Below are positions 1-12,900 of a stretch of DNA of 64,000 nt, in pieces (position 1 is the stretch's first letter; every line of letters starts with the position of its first letter). The DNA comes from Terebella lapidaria (lineage: Eukaryota; Annelida; Polychaeta; Terebellida; Terebellidae), in assembly GCA_949152475.1 (NCBI GenBank), contig OX424570.1, positions 14,876,694 to 14,940,693 of the forward strand, written 5' to 3'. Position numbers and translations under genes: made by a program. Under the pieces are notes generated by a model. The model saw only the letters and a list, made by a program, of their open reading frames with translations. It had not been told where the DNA came from and made no database searches.

Positions 1-1
1 C

Positions 2-375
2 ATGTTGGCAAGGGGACGAGTCCGAAAATAATGTCTGTTTCGCTCTACGACGCACCGTTTCTGAGATATCGACGAAAATGGAAGTGCTGACTCAGCAAAA
101 AAAGGTCACGGTCAAAATTCATCCCTACTAGCCCTTAGACATGTTGTCCAGGGTCACGTGTCAGAAAAATTACGTCCGTTTCGCTCTACGACGCACCGTT
201 TCCGATATATCAACGAAAATGTAAAATGCTGACTCGGCAAAAATAAATTCAGGTCAAGATAAAAGTTCATCCCTAATACCCATTAGATATGTTTGTCTAG
301 GGCCACAGGTCAGAAAATAACTTCCGTTTTGCTCTATGACGCACGATTTCCGAGATATGCAGGAACCCTCAGCGA
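2..375. repeat. Degenerate ~140-bp tandem repeat, about 2.5 copies
   Basis: Three diverged units begin near 2, 140 and 288. Each starts with ATGTTG/ATGTTT-like sequence and contains CGCTCTACGACGCACCGTTT or a close variant. The period is about 138-148 bp. The array runs off the left edge, so its true length is unknown. I see no coding potential in it. Confidence 0.75.
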
Positions 376-389
376 TGACTCAGCTAAAC

Positions 390-547
390 CTATTTCGAGC
401 CCAAAGTCGAAGGTCGTTCAACGGATCGGCCTCAAAATCGAACGGCTTCTTCCCTGGTGGTATAGGAACCTCCATGCAAAGTTCCACATTCATTGCCTGA
501 AACTTCTTGAGGACATCACGGAGTCGGCTCAAAACAATATGCTTCTT
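390..547 (-). CDS. Orphan internal exon of an unrecognised protein
   Basis: The minus strand reads openly through 52 codons. The segment is bounded by an acceptor (GTGTAG before 547) and a donor (GTTTAG after 390). The peptide includes VELCMEVPIPPGKKPFDFEA and PLNDLRLWARNR, which is far more protein-like than the surrounding AT-rich DNA. I do not recognise the family. No neighbouring exon was found within 3 kb on this strand, so it is either part of a gene that continues past the left edge or an isolated remnant. A short plus-strand ORF over the same bases is its shadow. Confidence 0.45.
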
Positions 548-1319
548 CTACACAACATTTCTGACCAGGGATGAAAATTTTGCAGAGATACGTCGATGCA
601 AACTGAAGTTATCGTGCGGAAACAAAAAAGTGAAAAACAATAAGGAAAAAAATTGACAAAACCATAAAGGCATTTCTGCTGAAATTAGACTGGAAAATCA
701 AACACAGTAGGTTTTGTCTACACACAGCGGAAAAACAACAGCGACAAATGAAACTGAAGGACACGTTTCGATAGATTCTAACACCGTTTAGGATTCACTA
801 ATTATTCACTTAATAGAGTTAATATATGACAGGATTTTTTTTGTGTGAATTGCGGATGTCTCATCAGGGCGGATGCTTCTGAGTCACCAGATTACACAGC
901 ACAAGCTCATATGTCACTTGAACAAAACATGTACATCTAAACCCCTTTACAAACACAACGGATGAATGGAAAAAATAGTAGAGAACAAAGTACTTCAAAT
1001 CCTATAACATACTGATAATTCGCTTCGAATATTATGCCTACTAGTTCAAATATGACAAGTTTATACCTGCATAGACCCTGGGATACGTGTCTGCGTGTAT
1101 TCGCTCTTATATGAAATTGCGAGTATTACCTAACGTTTCCTGCATTCGAATCCATCTATACATATATTTACAATTTAATAGAAGAACTAAAGAAAAAGAG
1201 AATTTAGAATGGGATTAGAATTTCAAAAGTTAATTTTTATATCATAGATTTCCACGTGCACATTTGTTGTTTTAAGAAAATGTCACGCAAATGTAACGTT
1301 TTTGGATTATTCAATATAT
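548..1319. other. Non-coding, no gene seen
   Basis: This is AT-rich DNA without a supportable gene. About 700-810 is a diverged direct copy of about 3760-3895; both contain variants of AAAGGACA...TTCGATAGATT followed by GATTCACT. The block between them therefore belongs to an old duplicated repeat. Confidence 0.5.
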
Positions 1320-3300
1320 ATTAAGATTTTCTCCATTATTTATTTACATGTACTTTCTTTGATGTTTAAATCCAAATGTATTTTTCGGCTCTCTCCACAC
1401 TCAAGTGAAGAGCTCGTTAACTCCATTGGTTTAATGATATCCTGCCTCAATTGTTAAACATTATACCTGCAGTTGCCATAACACTGAGAGAGCTATAGCA
1501 CTTTTATGAATGAGTGAATATTGCAAGCTGCAAGTACGGTCAATCGAGCTTGAATTCGTATTTATAAATACACTTGCTTTCATCTTCGATTAACTCAATT
1601 TTCTCTTACTTGCATTAGATCTATGCATTCATTTCGACATTTTGATTTGATTGGGTACTTGTGAGTGATATTTTACAACGCTTATTACTTGTAACGCCTA
1701 TTACTTGTATTCAAATTGGAAAATGAAGTCCCTACATTGCCTATGCATACTGTCAGTTTGTCACACCTTTTGATCATATTTTGGATGACATGACACCAAA
1801 GTGGTGTATCAACAATTTTGATAAATGATATTTTACAAGTTCAATGGGATTTCAAGTGTAATCAAAGTGTGCGCTCCTAAAATTGATTGGGTTCTGCCTG
1901 ACAACGTAAACAACGAGATTACCTCTTTCCTGGCAACGCTGTTCACCACCAAGCCAAATACAAGTAGTGACTGTGCATCCGTATTCGGAACATTTTATAT
2001 CGAAATATTAGTGAATAGATTCTCGCTACTTTTCTTGATTTTTTTCGACATACACGTATCTAGTCTAGTACGTGTGCCCTAACTAGTTTCATTTCAAGCA
2101 TATAGCCAACACACTTCAGAAAAAGTTAAGATATATAACGTTTGTATGATGATCACAACGATAACAATTTGATGTGAACGATCATGACAATTTCACACGC
2201 CCGAGATTCTTCTAAACATTTTTACAACGGAAGATATCCGCGGTGGATTCCACAAATTACATAACGTTTGCGCATTTATTGACTGTGGAACATGTCAATG
2301 TATTTCTTTTTCATTGCAAATATCTCTCATTATTTGCTCTATAATGGTTCATATGCAAGTGTACATAGCTAACTAGTATAACTGATGTAATAGAGAAACA
2401 TAAAGATATTCAATATCCCTGTATTTACAAAATAGGCTAAATTTCTTTGAAGTTTTAACACATATGTTCTTTCATACCTCCAACACTCATGCGGAAAAGT
2501 TATGAATCATCGTTAGTTCAATGATATACGTTTCCACTTCACTCTGTTTATTACATGCAGTTGTCATAGTACTGAGGAATCTAAGCACTTTTGTGGTTGA
2601 GTGTATATTGCATGTTGGACCATCCAGCGTTAATTTATATGACTGCTCTTGACTTTATATTTGATTGGGTAAACTTTTTCAACTTAAATTTTATTAGATA
2701 TACACCTTTCATTTCGATTTAATGATTCGATTGAGTACTTATACGTAATATACTACAAGGCTCTGTGCTAGTTTTCAGATAAAGACTGAAATGCCGACAA
2801 AATCAATACTGTAAATTTGCCATGTGTTTTATTTCAGTCTTGTCAATGTAACTGGTATATATGAAGTACCCGAGTGGTGTATGAAAACGGGATTTCCACA
2901 TGATTACATGGTTGTTTTTCTAACAATAGGGTGAGGTCCTACTAATCATTGGCTCTGCCTGGCTACGCAAACATGCCATGTACTTAACCACGTGAAATAG
3001 TTTTTTTTTACCAACACGATGACCACTTTCCTGGCAACATTCTGTTCCGCCTACAAGTCAAACAGTGACTATACTTCCTTATTATTCGGGACTCCTCAGT
3101 TTGAATTAACTGTAGTGAATGGATTTGTACTATTCTCTTTATATATTTCTTGCCTTGAACATGGGTACTCTACTACTTGCTTTTACATAGTAGTTTATCT
3201 CATGCGAATAACCAGTGCATATCAACAGAATCTTGCTATTCAGTATATTACCATAAAAGTGAACTAAAATTTCAACGATGATAACAACAATATGTAACGG
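1320..3300 (+). repeat. Two diverged direct copies of a ~1.1-kb unit
   Basis: Several landmarks recur in the same order about 1.09-1.10 kb apart. GCAGTTGYCATARYACTGAG is at about 1470 and 2557. TCTGCCTG followed by AACGTAAACA/ACGCAAACA is near 1895 and 2955. CTTTCCTGGCAAC is at 1925 and 3025, and GTATTCGG/TTATTCGG also recurs. The copies are heavily mutated. The short ORFs in them are not conserved between the copies, so I treat the unit as non-coding repeat. Confidence 0.6.
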
Positions 3301-5130
3301 AATAATGAGATGATTTTAAACATTTTACCACAATAATTTTGAACTCAAAACGTCAAACAATTACATTCGAATTACCTCCACCCGATTTCGACCAAACACA
3401 ATTTTCTGACCAATTCTCAGACCTTAGATCCGTACTTGAACTTGACCTTGAACATTCCACAAGTGCGTCACTTATAACGTCTCGGGGTTTTTCTCGCTAT
3501 TTTTACGATCACCTTAATAGTTGAAGTGGTATCTTATCACGGTGTATCGAACTAAATTCAATAAATTATATTCAGAGATTCAAAAGTTTCGAAGTGTGAC
3601 AAACCAGAGGCAATGCATGAGAAACAAATAAACAACAGAGAAGGTAGACAAAATTCCTCCACATATTGTGTTTAGATTACCACTATAGGTAATGGTATGA
3701 CTACATTTACATACAACACTGTACAAACAGCATGCATAACAATATAAACAAGAAGAGAAATTCAAACACAGTACGCCCGTCCAAGCTACATTCCTGAAGG
3801 TGTCCCGAGAACAACACCAGAGAATGGAACTAAAGGACATCCTTCGATAGATTTTCATATGATACCCGTTGAGATTCACTGATGAACCACTAAGTAGTGT
3901 GAATGTCTGATTTGAGTTTGTTATGATTAACTGTTGGTTCTCACTCGTTCTTTGTCAGACGCCTGATCTCCGGACCCAGAAATAAATGTCATTCCAACAT
4001 CCAGTCTCAAACCTCTTTGCGGACACGACTGAACAAGAAAATGCAGCAAACTGCGGAAGACGACATTAGAACTTGAGCATATCATCAGGACCACGACCAC
4101 GACAGCTGAATATATCTTACACAACGTTAAGATCATCCAAAACAGAACTACGGCCAAAAAGCGTGTTTCACTGATGGATGAACTCGAGTTTAGGATGAAA
4201 AACATGACCTACTTCATTCATATTACTAATAAGTAAACATTTATTTTAAAATCGATCAATGGAACAGATACGCCTGCTAAAATGATATGGAACCTCATTA
4301 AAATATCCTCAAAACATTGGAAACTATGAGGAATATCTGCATCTGATATCATCAGATATAGCCTAACACATGCCTTTACTCAGTTACTGGGCAAATTAAA
4401 ATACCAGTTAAGAATAAAAAGACTTCGCAATCCAGCACAGAACACCAGCTTAATTGTCATGTTATAAAATACGTCAAATTACGGTAAATGTAGCCGTGGC
4501 ATCGCAGACGAATCGCTGTGTTTACTTCATAACGCCAATAATATCCCCACACAGATACCCACATGCATGTATGCAAGCACGAATTGCTGAACAAAAAAAT
4601 TGTGTTCCAAAATACGCGTGATTGTAGTAAAATTTGCTTCGCATTCGGGGAACGTCCATTTCCATTGGCTCCGCCATTTTGGGACGTTTTTAGATAATTT
4701 GAACATTTACGTAATTTTCTCAAACCTTGCGCATCGATTCATGCCTGATATATATGTGGAATAGTCAAAGTTTCCCATCAATTCGAGAGATTTTATGTCA
4801 AGGACAAAGAAAATCCTCATTTGAAGTAGGTATCTAAACGTTTAAATGCCAAAACGTGCGTCGATAGGTTGGCATGAAACCTCCACAAAAAAGTCAGCAC
4901 ATAGACATGTAGAAAATGGCTGCTGCCGAAAATTCCAAAAGTGACCCAGCTTCTTCTGCAAATGAAGACATGAAATTGGTGTCTATACCCATGATTTTGA
5001 TGACGAGAGGGAATCCAATGGTATCTGATGCCTTGAAAGTAGCATTGCGCTGAACATTCGTGTCGAACTTTGACTCAATACTCATCACTGGTATTGTATT
5101 GTCATACCGTGCTGGACAGATGTCTTCGTT
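3301..5130. other. Non-coding, no gene seen
   Basis: Only short, unsupported ORFs occur here. About 3760-3895 matches 700-810, as noted above. A minus-strand ORF at 4894-5163 is somewhat protein-like, but it has no family match that I recognise and no partner exon. Confidence 0.4.
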
Positions 5131-5135
5131 CACAA

Positions 5136-5530
5136 TTGTATTTCTCTCCTCTAATTTTACCAACTATTTAGAAATAAAGCTGGAGAATGAGAAAATTTAT
5201 AAACTGAGAACTACATTATATGACAAACGTGATGATGTCAGTTTTTTCCCAGGTCAATTTCCTTTTTTTTATCGCCAGCCTATGTCGTGTTTGTCTCACA
5301 ATAGTTGTAGATATGAGGACACTGTTCACCTAATAGCTGCATTTCAGAAATTCTATGGACGTCATCACGATCTAGTTGATAGGTGCACCAAATATGTGAC
5401 TATTATACAGCAGGACTTGTTTGCCTAAGGATTTTTTAATTCATTACGGGTGCCACAAGTGGGACAGGATATGTATACTTTTTTCCAGAGCACCTGATCC
5501 AACCCCTTAGGACCATATATCGGGGTTCAT
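5136..5530 (+). pseudogene. Relic of a retroelement reverse-transcriptase C-terminus
   Basis: The plus frame reads NYLEIKLENEKIYKLRTTLY, then DKRDDVSFFPGQFPFF, and ends FQKFYGRHHDLVDRCTKY...DLF. From memory, LEIK...LYDKRDDFNF and FYGRHHDLVD...DLF are the tail of a reverse-transcriptase-bearing retroelement family common in invertebrate genomes. The region normally between them, which carries a YGVYISQLIRYAR-like segment, is missing or scrambled. The sequence after the stop (GGGTGCCACAAGTGGGACAGG, then an AGAGCACCTGA segment) also matches the usual 3' flank of those elements. No upstream catalytic domain remains. It is a dead 3' fragment; the exact clade is not resolved. Confidence 0.6.
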
Positions 5531-6846
5531 GAAGTTCAATAACATTTTCTCGATATTTTGCCTGACAATGAACTTCGAGATTGGATAACAGACAGACTCT
5601 ATTTAGTTCGCTTGGATATTTTATACTTGAGTATTAATTCCATGTTTGATATCTCAAACACTAGGTAATATCAAATGTCACAAATCCATGGGATTCTTGA
5701 AATACCAAGCGAATGCATATGATATTGTTGGGTGCGTTCAACAAGGTGATGAGAATTGATGTGGTACCATGAATTTCGATTAATCCGGTCATGGATCCCA
5801 TGGTTTCCATTATTAATGGTGCATATCACAAATAAAGCCATTCGCTCCAAATACTACACATGTATATACTTTATATGATTCTTGCATAGTTTGCATGACA
5901 ATAGCTTTACACTCCCTCTTTATTGTATGATTTGAGGTGCGAATTACTAGGCGGGTCACACCTCAGTAAATCGGTCCTCTGTTTTGGTGCTTGCTTATCG
6001 AGATATCTGCCAGGTGTCCGTCAAATGTTCATCGCAGACGAACTAATCCTACAACATTTGTTGATGTCTCATTAATCTCTGATAATGAATTAATCTGAGA
6101 TTCGAACAATTCAAAGTATTTTGGTCAAGTCATGATGGAAGCATGTTTAAAATTGCCTCGGTATGCTATCCGATGACACTATGTGACAAACTTTTCAACT
6201 ACTTCAATGTATATCTACTTTATGAGGAATAATTGTTAGTCTGATGTCTGTTGACTGGGTTCGTGTCTACTGGTGTGCTCGTCAGGTCAACTAAGTGACG
6301 AGGAAATAGATATGTGGTTTGTTTCACATGGAGAGCACGATTGAAATATGCCCGAAATCGCATTACAATATCAATACTCTCGTCCTTTGAACTGGTACAT
6401 TATGATTCGAAAGTGCACTGATCGATGTGGTAGCAGTTGCGCCAAACTGAAATGTGCAGTCATTTTTGGTTTTATACAAGTGCAATTGTGCTATTTTCCA
6501 ATGAGCAGTACACAATTCAATTTGGGTTGCTCAGAACCACAACATGGATAAAACTATTTTTTGTATTCAAATGCATAACGTCATGATTTGCTACATCTTT
6601 ATTTATACATCCTTGTTAACATCTCGCGCAGTTACTGTCAGGATTTGACAGTTTACAGCCGCCATATTTGAAACAATGAAACTCTTCATAAAATATGCTT
6701 TCCTGAACTTGTGTGGAGTGACCATGTTTCTTCCAACCTGATATTGGATGTGTATTTCAATCAACCCTAGGTATGTTGTATGATGTGAAAGTCCGTAATG
6801 TGATTGTATGAAAAAACTAGAGAACACCGTCACTGCTTTTGCACTA
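5531..6846. other. Non-coding, no gene seen
   Basis: No ORF, repeat or RNA gene here could be supported. Confidence 0.5.
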
Positions 6847-6852
6847 TTTATT
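6847..6852 (-). promoter_or_regulatory. Candidate poly(A) signal of the fibrinogen-domain gene
   Basis: AATAAA on the minus strand lies about 115 bp downstream of the stop codon of the fibrinogen-domain gene, a typical 3' UTR distance. No second signal was looked for exhaustively. Confidence 0.4.
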
Positions 6853-6967
6853 GAACCAATGTGTAGGCTGCACATACCAAGAATATTAGTCTAGGAATTG
6901 AACAAGTCATTAGCCTATATTTCGCATCGTATGCCTCCTTATCTGTCTTTCTTCATCTTTCTGCTGA

Positions 6968-9900
6968 TTACAATTCATACATCTTAATTTTCATAGTGAC
7001 GAATTTGAGTCCGACATCTACTCCGAGCCAGGGCTTCCAATATATGCCCTTGGTGCGGTCTTGATCGACTCCGTATCGACCCTTGAACTTGCCATCAGGT
7101 TGGCAGTCGTCGGGGTCGAACCACCAACCGCCTATGAGGCTTGCCGCACAAACGTTCTGACCAGAGAACTCCATGCCACTTGACTTCGCCATCCCATCTC
7201 CTGAAATATATGGCATGACAATATAGCACCTGCGGAGCTTTTATATGCATATTTATACGAAACTCAGCACTTGTCTGATGGCATAGTGATAATGATAAAA
7301 CTGATTAATGTTAGATCTGACAGGGCATATAGTTTCTAACATTGTCATGTACCCACCACTGGCGTTGCCGCTGTAGCCGCCGACACTGAGTCTGTACCCG
7401 TCACTCTCCGGGCCGACACTGAACGTGCTGTACTCGGCATGTCGGCACTCTCCGTCAAACGACACCATCACGATACGGAGAGAGGACGTCTTTCCACTGC
7501 TCGTCAGGGCGTGCATCTTGTCATTTCCTTCAAAACTCAAAGGTATGGTAGTAGTCCATGAGCCCAGGTGGTCCACCGTGCACCCCCCCCCCCAGGACTC
7601 TCCGCGAGGGGTGTCATTTTGTTCAGGGGACCCTTGAGCTTCAGAATCCACTTGTTAACACTCGATATCCTGGGATGAACTATCCAATATGGCGGCTTTT
7701 CAAAATGGCCGCCATCAAAACCGAGACATTTCTTGAAACACAAATTTGTATTTTTCTTCGCCCCTAATTGTGCTACAGACACGAATTTGGTACCTAAACA
7801 TATGTTTTAGAGGTCAGGGAATGCAATAAAAATATTTTCAAATACTTCAGCCTATCCCTTCAGCATGAAATCCAAGATGGCGTCCATCAGAATCGCATAT
7901 TTTGTCATATTTTTTCTAAAACTTTTATATTTTGAGGAACTGTGTGGCCATAATTGACAATTATGTGCCCTAATACATGCTATTGGTACCTGATAACATC
8001 AGTGGCAAAAATAATAATGCCCCCAATGCCCTAATTGCTGAAAAATGTGTTGAGTTTGGCAATAAACACAATCGCGGCGAAACCGAATTTGATCAACAAT
8101 AAACGCAAAGTTGTATATATCTTTGCCCCTAATTGTGCTAGAGACACAAAGTTAGTACCTAAACATATGTTTTAGACGGCAAGGAATGCAATAAAAATAT
8201 TTTCAACTACTTCAGCATACCCCTTCTGCATGAAAGCCAAGATGGCGACCATCAGAATCGTATATTTTGTCATATTTTTTCCTAAAACTTTAATATTTTA
8301 AGGAACTCTGTAGAGATTATCAACAATTTTGTGCCTTAATACATGCTATTGGTACTTGATAACATCAGTGGCAATGATAACAATGTCCTCAATGCCTTAA
8401 ATGCTAAAAAAATACCTTGAATTGGCAATAAACACAATTGCGACAGAACCGAATTTAATCAAGAATAAACAAAATTGCATAAATTTTTGCTACTAATTGT
8501 GCTAGAGACACAAACTTGGTACCTAAACTTACGTTTTAGAGGTTAGGGAATGCAACGAAATTGTTTTCAACTACTTTAGCATAGCGCTTCGGCATGAAAT
8601 CCAAGATGGCGTCCATCATAATCGCATATTTTTTCATATTTTGTTCATGAAACTTTAATTTTTCAAACAAATGTGTGGTCATTATCACCAATTATGTGCT
8701 ACAATACATGCTACTGGTACTTAAAAACATCAGTGGTAGAATTAACAATGTCCCCTATGCCTTAATTGCTCAAGAATATGTTGACTATGGCAATAAACAC
8801 AATCGCGACAAGACCGAAATTGATCAATAATAAGCACAAAATTGCATATATGTATATCTTTATACCCTAATTGTGCGAACTTTGTACCTAAACATATGTG
8901 TTAGAGTTAGGAAATGCAATAATATTGTTTTCAACTACTTTAGCATTGTCCATTAGCATGAAATCCAAGATGGCAGCCACCAGAATGACATATTTTATCA
9001 TATTTTTTTCTCAAACTCTAATATATTAAAACGAATCTGTAGCCATTATCACCAATTTTGTGCCTTAAGTACATGCTGATGGTGCTTTATAACATCAGTG
9101 GTTAAAATAACAATGTCCCCAATGCCTCAACTGCTAAAATATATATTGAATTTGGCAATAAACACAATTGCAGCAATATTGAATTAGATCACAATCAACA
9201 GTTAAAGTCATGTAATGTGCATAAACGTGACGTTACATGTGATTAAGTCAGTTCATTTATCTGAAATATACACATGTACATGTACATTACAAAAGCCATT
9301 TCCAACAAGCAAAGCATTCAGCATAGGAAAAATCCAAGATGGCCACATTTGTGCATAACTGAACGAAGATAATGTACTCTCTTCATCGATATTTGGTCTA
9401 GAATTTGGTTTATTCTTATATTTCCATGTATTTAGATTTGAAATATGTACTTAGTTTGGCATGAAATTAACTACCCCTCCTGCAAAAGAACATATAAGGT
9501 CAAAATGGTTCTATGGAATGCCAAATCCAGGTATATATATTGTAATATGCCAGTGAATGTTTGTTATAAGATAATGACTAATATGTCCATTGCTAAGTTT
9601 TCACACATGCTGGATATAACGACACACATGTATTGGCAATTATCTTTATCATTTTGTCAGAAGTCAGGTTTACAACATTAAGTCATCCACATTCACTCAG
9701 TTCACACCATTGAGTCATCAGTAGTCAATCAGTCAATAAATATGTCATCAGTTATCACTCAGGAAAGAACATTACGTTACCAACATTCACTCAAATACCA
9801 ACATTACCATAAGTATTCTGTGACCACTTAACACTCAACAACATTATTTAACAACGTTAGGTCAGACAAAATCTCTTTTTTGTATGATCTTGATTTTACT

Positions 9901-12900
9901 CAACGATGTTACCTAAGCATTCAACAACTGTTCAGATAACAACATATTCAGTGGTATGTGGTAAAAGATTACTTACGGTAGTTTCGATATGTGAGTAGAT
10001 GTTGGAGAAATAATGTTCTTACCGGAGTGATAACTGATGACATTTATTGACTGATTGACTACTGGTGACTCAATGGTGTGAACTGAATGACTGTGGATGA
10101 CTTGATGTTGTAAACCTGAGTTCTGAAACAGTGATTTTTTGCAAAAACATGTGTGTCCTTATATCCTGCATGTGTGAAAAGTTAGCAATGGACATATTAG
10201 GCATCATTCTAAAACAAACAGTCACTGAAATATTACAATATAATTTACCTGGATTTGGCATTCCATAGAACCATTTTGACCTTATATGTTCTTTTGCAGG
10301 CGGGGTAGTTCATTTCATGCCAAACTAAGTACATATTTTAAATCTAAATACATGGAAATATAAGAATAAACCAAATTCTAGACCAAATATCGGTGAAGAG
10401 AGTACATTATCTTCGTTCAGTTATGCACAAATGTGGCCATCTTGGATTTTTTCTATGCTGAATGCTTTGCTTGTTGGAAATGGCTTTTGTAATGTACATG
10501 TACATGTATATATTTCAGATAAATGAACTGACTTAATCACATTAAACGTCACGTTTATGCACATTACATGACTTTAACTGTTGATTGTGATCTAATTCAA
10601 TATTGCTGCAATTGTGTTTATTGCCAAATTCAATATATATTTTAGCAGTTGAGGCATTGGGGACATTGTTATTTTAACCACTGAGTTATTAAGCACCATC
10701 AGCATGTACTTAAGGCACAAAATTGGTGATAATGGCTACAGATTCGTTTTAATATATTAGAGTTTTAGAAAAAAATATGATAAAATATGCCATTCTGGTG
10801 GCTGCCATCTTGGATTTCATGCTAATGGACAATGCTAAAGTAGTTGAAAACAATATTATTGCATTTCCTAAACTCTAACACATATGTTGGAGTGAGTGGC
10901 GCAGTGGATAAGGCGTCGGACTCGTAATCCAAAGATCATGGGTTCGAGTCTCGAGCTGGACTGCTGTGCCATTTCACTAGTGTCCTTAGGCAAGGCATTT
11001 ACCACTAATGTGTCTATCTTCACCCAGGATTAAATGGGTACCGTTTGATAATGGGTGTTGTATAGAGCGCTTTGAGTGTGGCAGCTCCAAGTACAATCAC
11101 TCAGACTGGGGTTAAAGTGTAAAGCGCCTTTGAAAGCGGATTTAGTTCGGCTGAAAAGAGCGCTATATCAAATCTGATAACTTTATAACTTTATGTTTAG
11201 GTACAAAGTTCGCACAATTAGGGTATAAAGATATACATATATGCAATTTTGTGCTTATTATTGAACAATTTCGGTCTTGTCGCGATTGTGTTTATTGCCA
11301 TAGTCAACATATTCTTGAGCAATTAAGGCAAAGGGGACATTGTTAATTCTACCACTGATGTTTTTAAGTACCAGTAGCATGTATTGGAGCACATAATTGG
11401 TGATAATGACCACACATTTGTTTGAAAAATTAAAGTTTCATGAACAAAATATGAAAAAAATATGCGATTATGATGGACGCCATCTTGGATTTCATGCCGA
11501 AGCGCTATGCTAAAGTAGTTGAAAACAATTTCATTGCATTCCCTAACCTCTAAAACGTAAGTTTAGGTACCAAGTTTGTGTCTCTAGCACAATTAGTAGC
11601 AAAAATTTATGCAATTTTGTTTATTCTTGATTAAATTCGGTTCTGTCGCAATTGTGCTTATTGCCAATTCAAGGTATGTTTTTAGCATTTAAGGCATTGA
11701 GGACATTGTTATCATTGCCACTGATGTTATCAAGTACCAATAGCATGTATTAAGGCACAAAATTGTTGATAATCTCTACAGAGTTCCTTAAAATATTAAA
11801 GTTTTAGGAAAAAATATGACAAAATATGCGATTCTGATGGTCGCCATCTTGGATTTCATGCAGAAGGGGTATGCTGAAGTAGTTGAAAATATTTTTATTG
11901 CATTCCTTGCCGTCTAAAACATATGTTTAGGTCCTAACTTTGTGTCTCTAGCACAATTAGGGGCAAAGATGTATACAACTTTGCGTTTATTGTTGATCAA
12001 ATTCGGTTTCGCCGCAATTGTGTTTATTGCCAAACTCAACACATTTTTCAGCAATTAGGGCATTGGGGACATTGTTATTTTTGTCACTGATGTTATCAGG
12101 TACCAATAGCATGTATTAGGGCACATAATTGTCAATTATGGCCACACAGTTCCTCAAAATATAAAAGTTTTAGAAAAAATATGACAAAATATGCGATTCT
12201 GATGGACGCCATCTTGGATTTCATGCTGAAGGGATAGGCTGAAGTATTTGAAAATATTTTTATTGCATTCCCTGACCTCTAAAACATATGTTTAGGTACC
12301 AAATTCGTGTCTCTAGCACAATTAGGGGCGAAGAAAAATACAAATTTGTGTTTCAAGAAATGTCTCGGTTTTGATGGCGGCCAATTTGAAAAGCCGCCAT
12401 ATTGGATAGTTCATCCCAGGATATCGAGTGTTAACAAGTGGATTCTGAAGCTCAAGGGTCCCCTGAACAAAATGACACCCCTCGCGGAGAGTCCTGGGGG
12501 GGGGGGGGGTGCACGGTGGACCCCCGGGGCTCATGGACTATAGAATTTAACTCTACAAGTTGTGATTCCACATTATTTGACAAGGCACTATGTCGAAATA
12601 TGTTTCGATGTGAACACGTTGTTAATTTGAATATAACTGTTTCTATGATGCTTACCTAGCCAGAACTCTGACTCCATTTGTCCGAAGCCGGCCTTGAACT
12701 GTTCATTCCACTTATTACGGAACTTCAGAGTCCCGTCATGACGCCGCATCAAGACCTGTCAGGAAAACAGATCAGACTAACTCCCCATAATTGACCGTAC
12801 GATTATGCTGAGCAAGTTTATGGTTGAACACCTTTTTTGTAAGGTGTACACCTCCGACAAACATTTGAAAACAATACTGATCACTAAAAACACGTGCTTT

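Larger units (their letters stand above)
7552..12540. mobile_element. 5-kb foldback (long inverted-repeat) element inside an intron
   Basis: The left arm, 7552 to about 9776, recurs inverted at about 10008-12540 with only scattered mismatches, leaving a spacer of about 230 bp. The outer ends read TAGTCCATGAGCCC and its reverse complement, each followed by a C or G homopolymer. TAG stands next to both ends and may be a 3-bp target duplication. Neither arm nor spacer has a credible transposase ORF, so it is non-autonomous and resembles foldback-type elements. It fills the intron between fibrinogen exons 12656-12755 and 7357-7527 and leaves both splice sites intact. The transcript could form a very long hairpin. 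Confidence 0.8.

Noticed and set aside
7537..7782. Matching ORFs at both ends of the foldback (also 12307-12659)
   Set aside because: They exist only because the inverted arms repeat the same sequence. They show no domain, and only part of the left one overlaps the fibrinogen exon.
10889..10962. tRNA gene with CGT anticodon
   Set aside because: Boxes A and B are good, but the anticodon stem has a mismatch, the acceptor stem does not close, a body is fused on and target duplications flank it. It is a SINE head.
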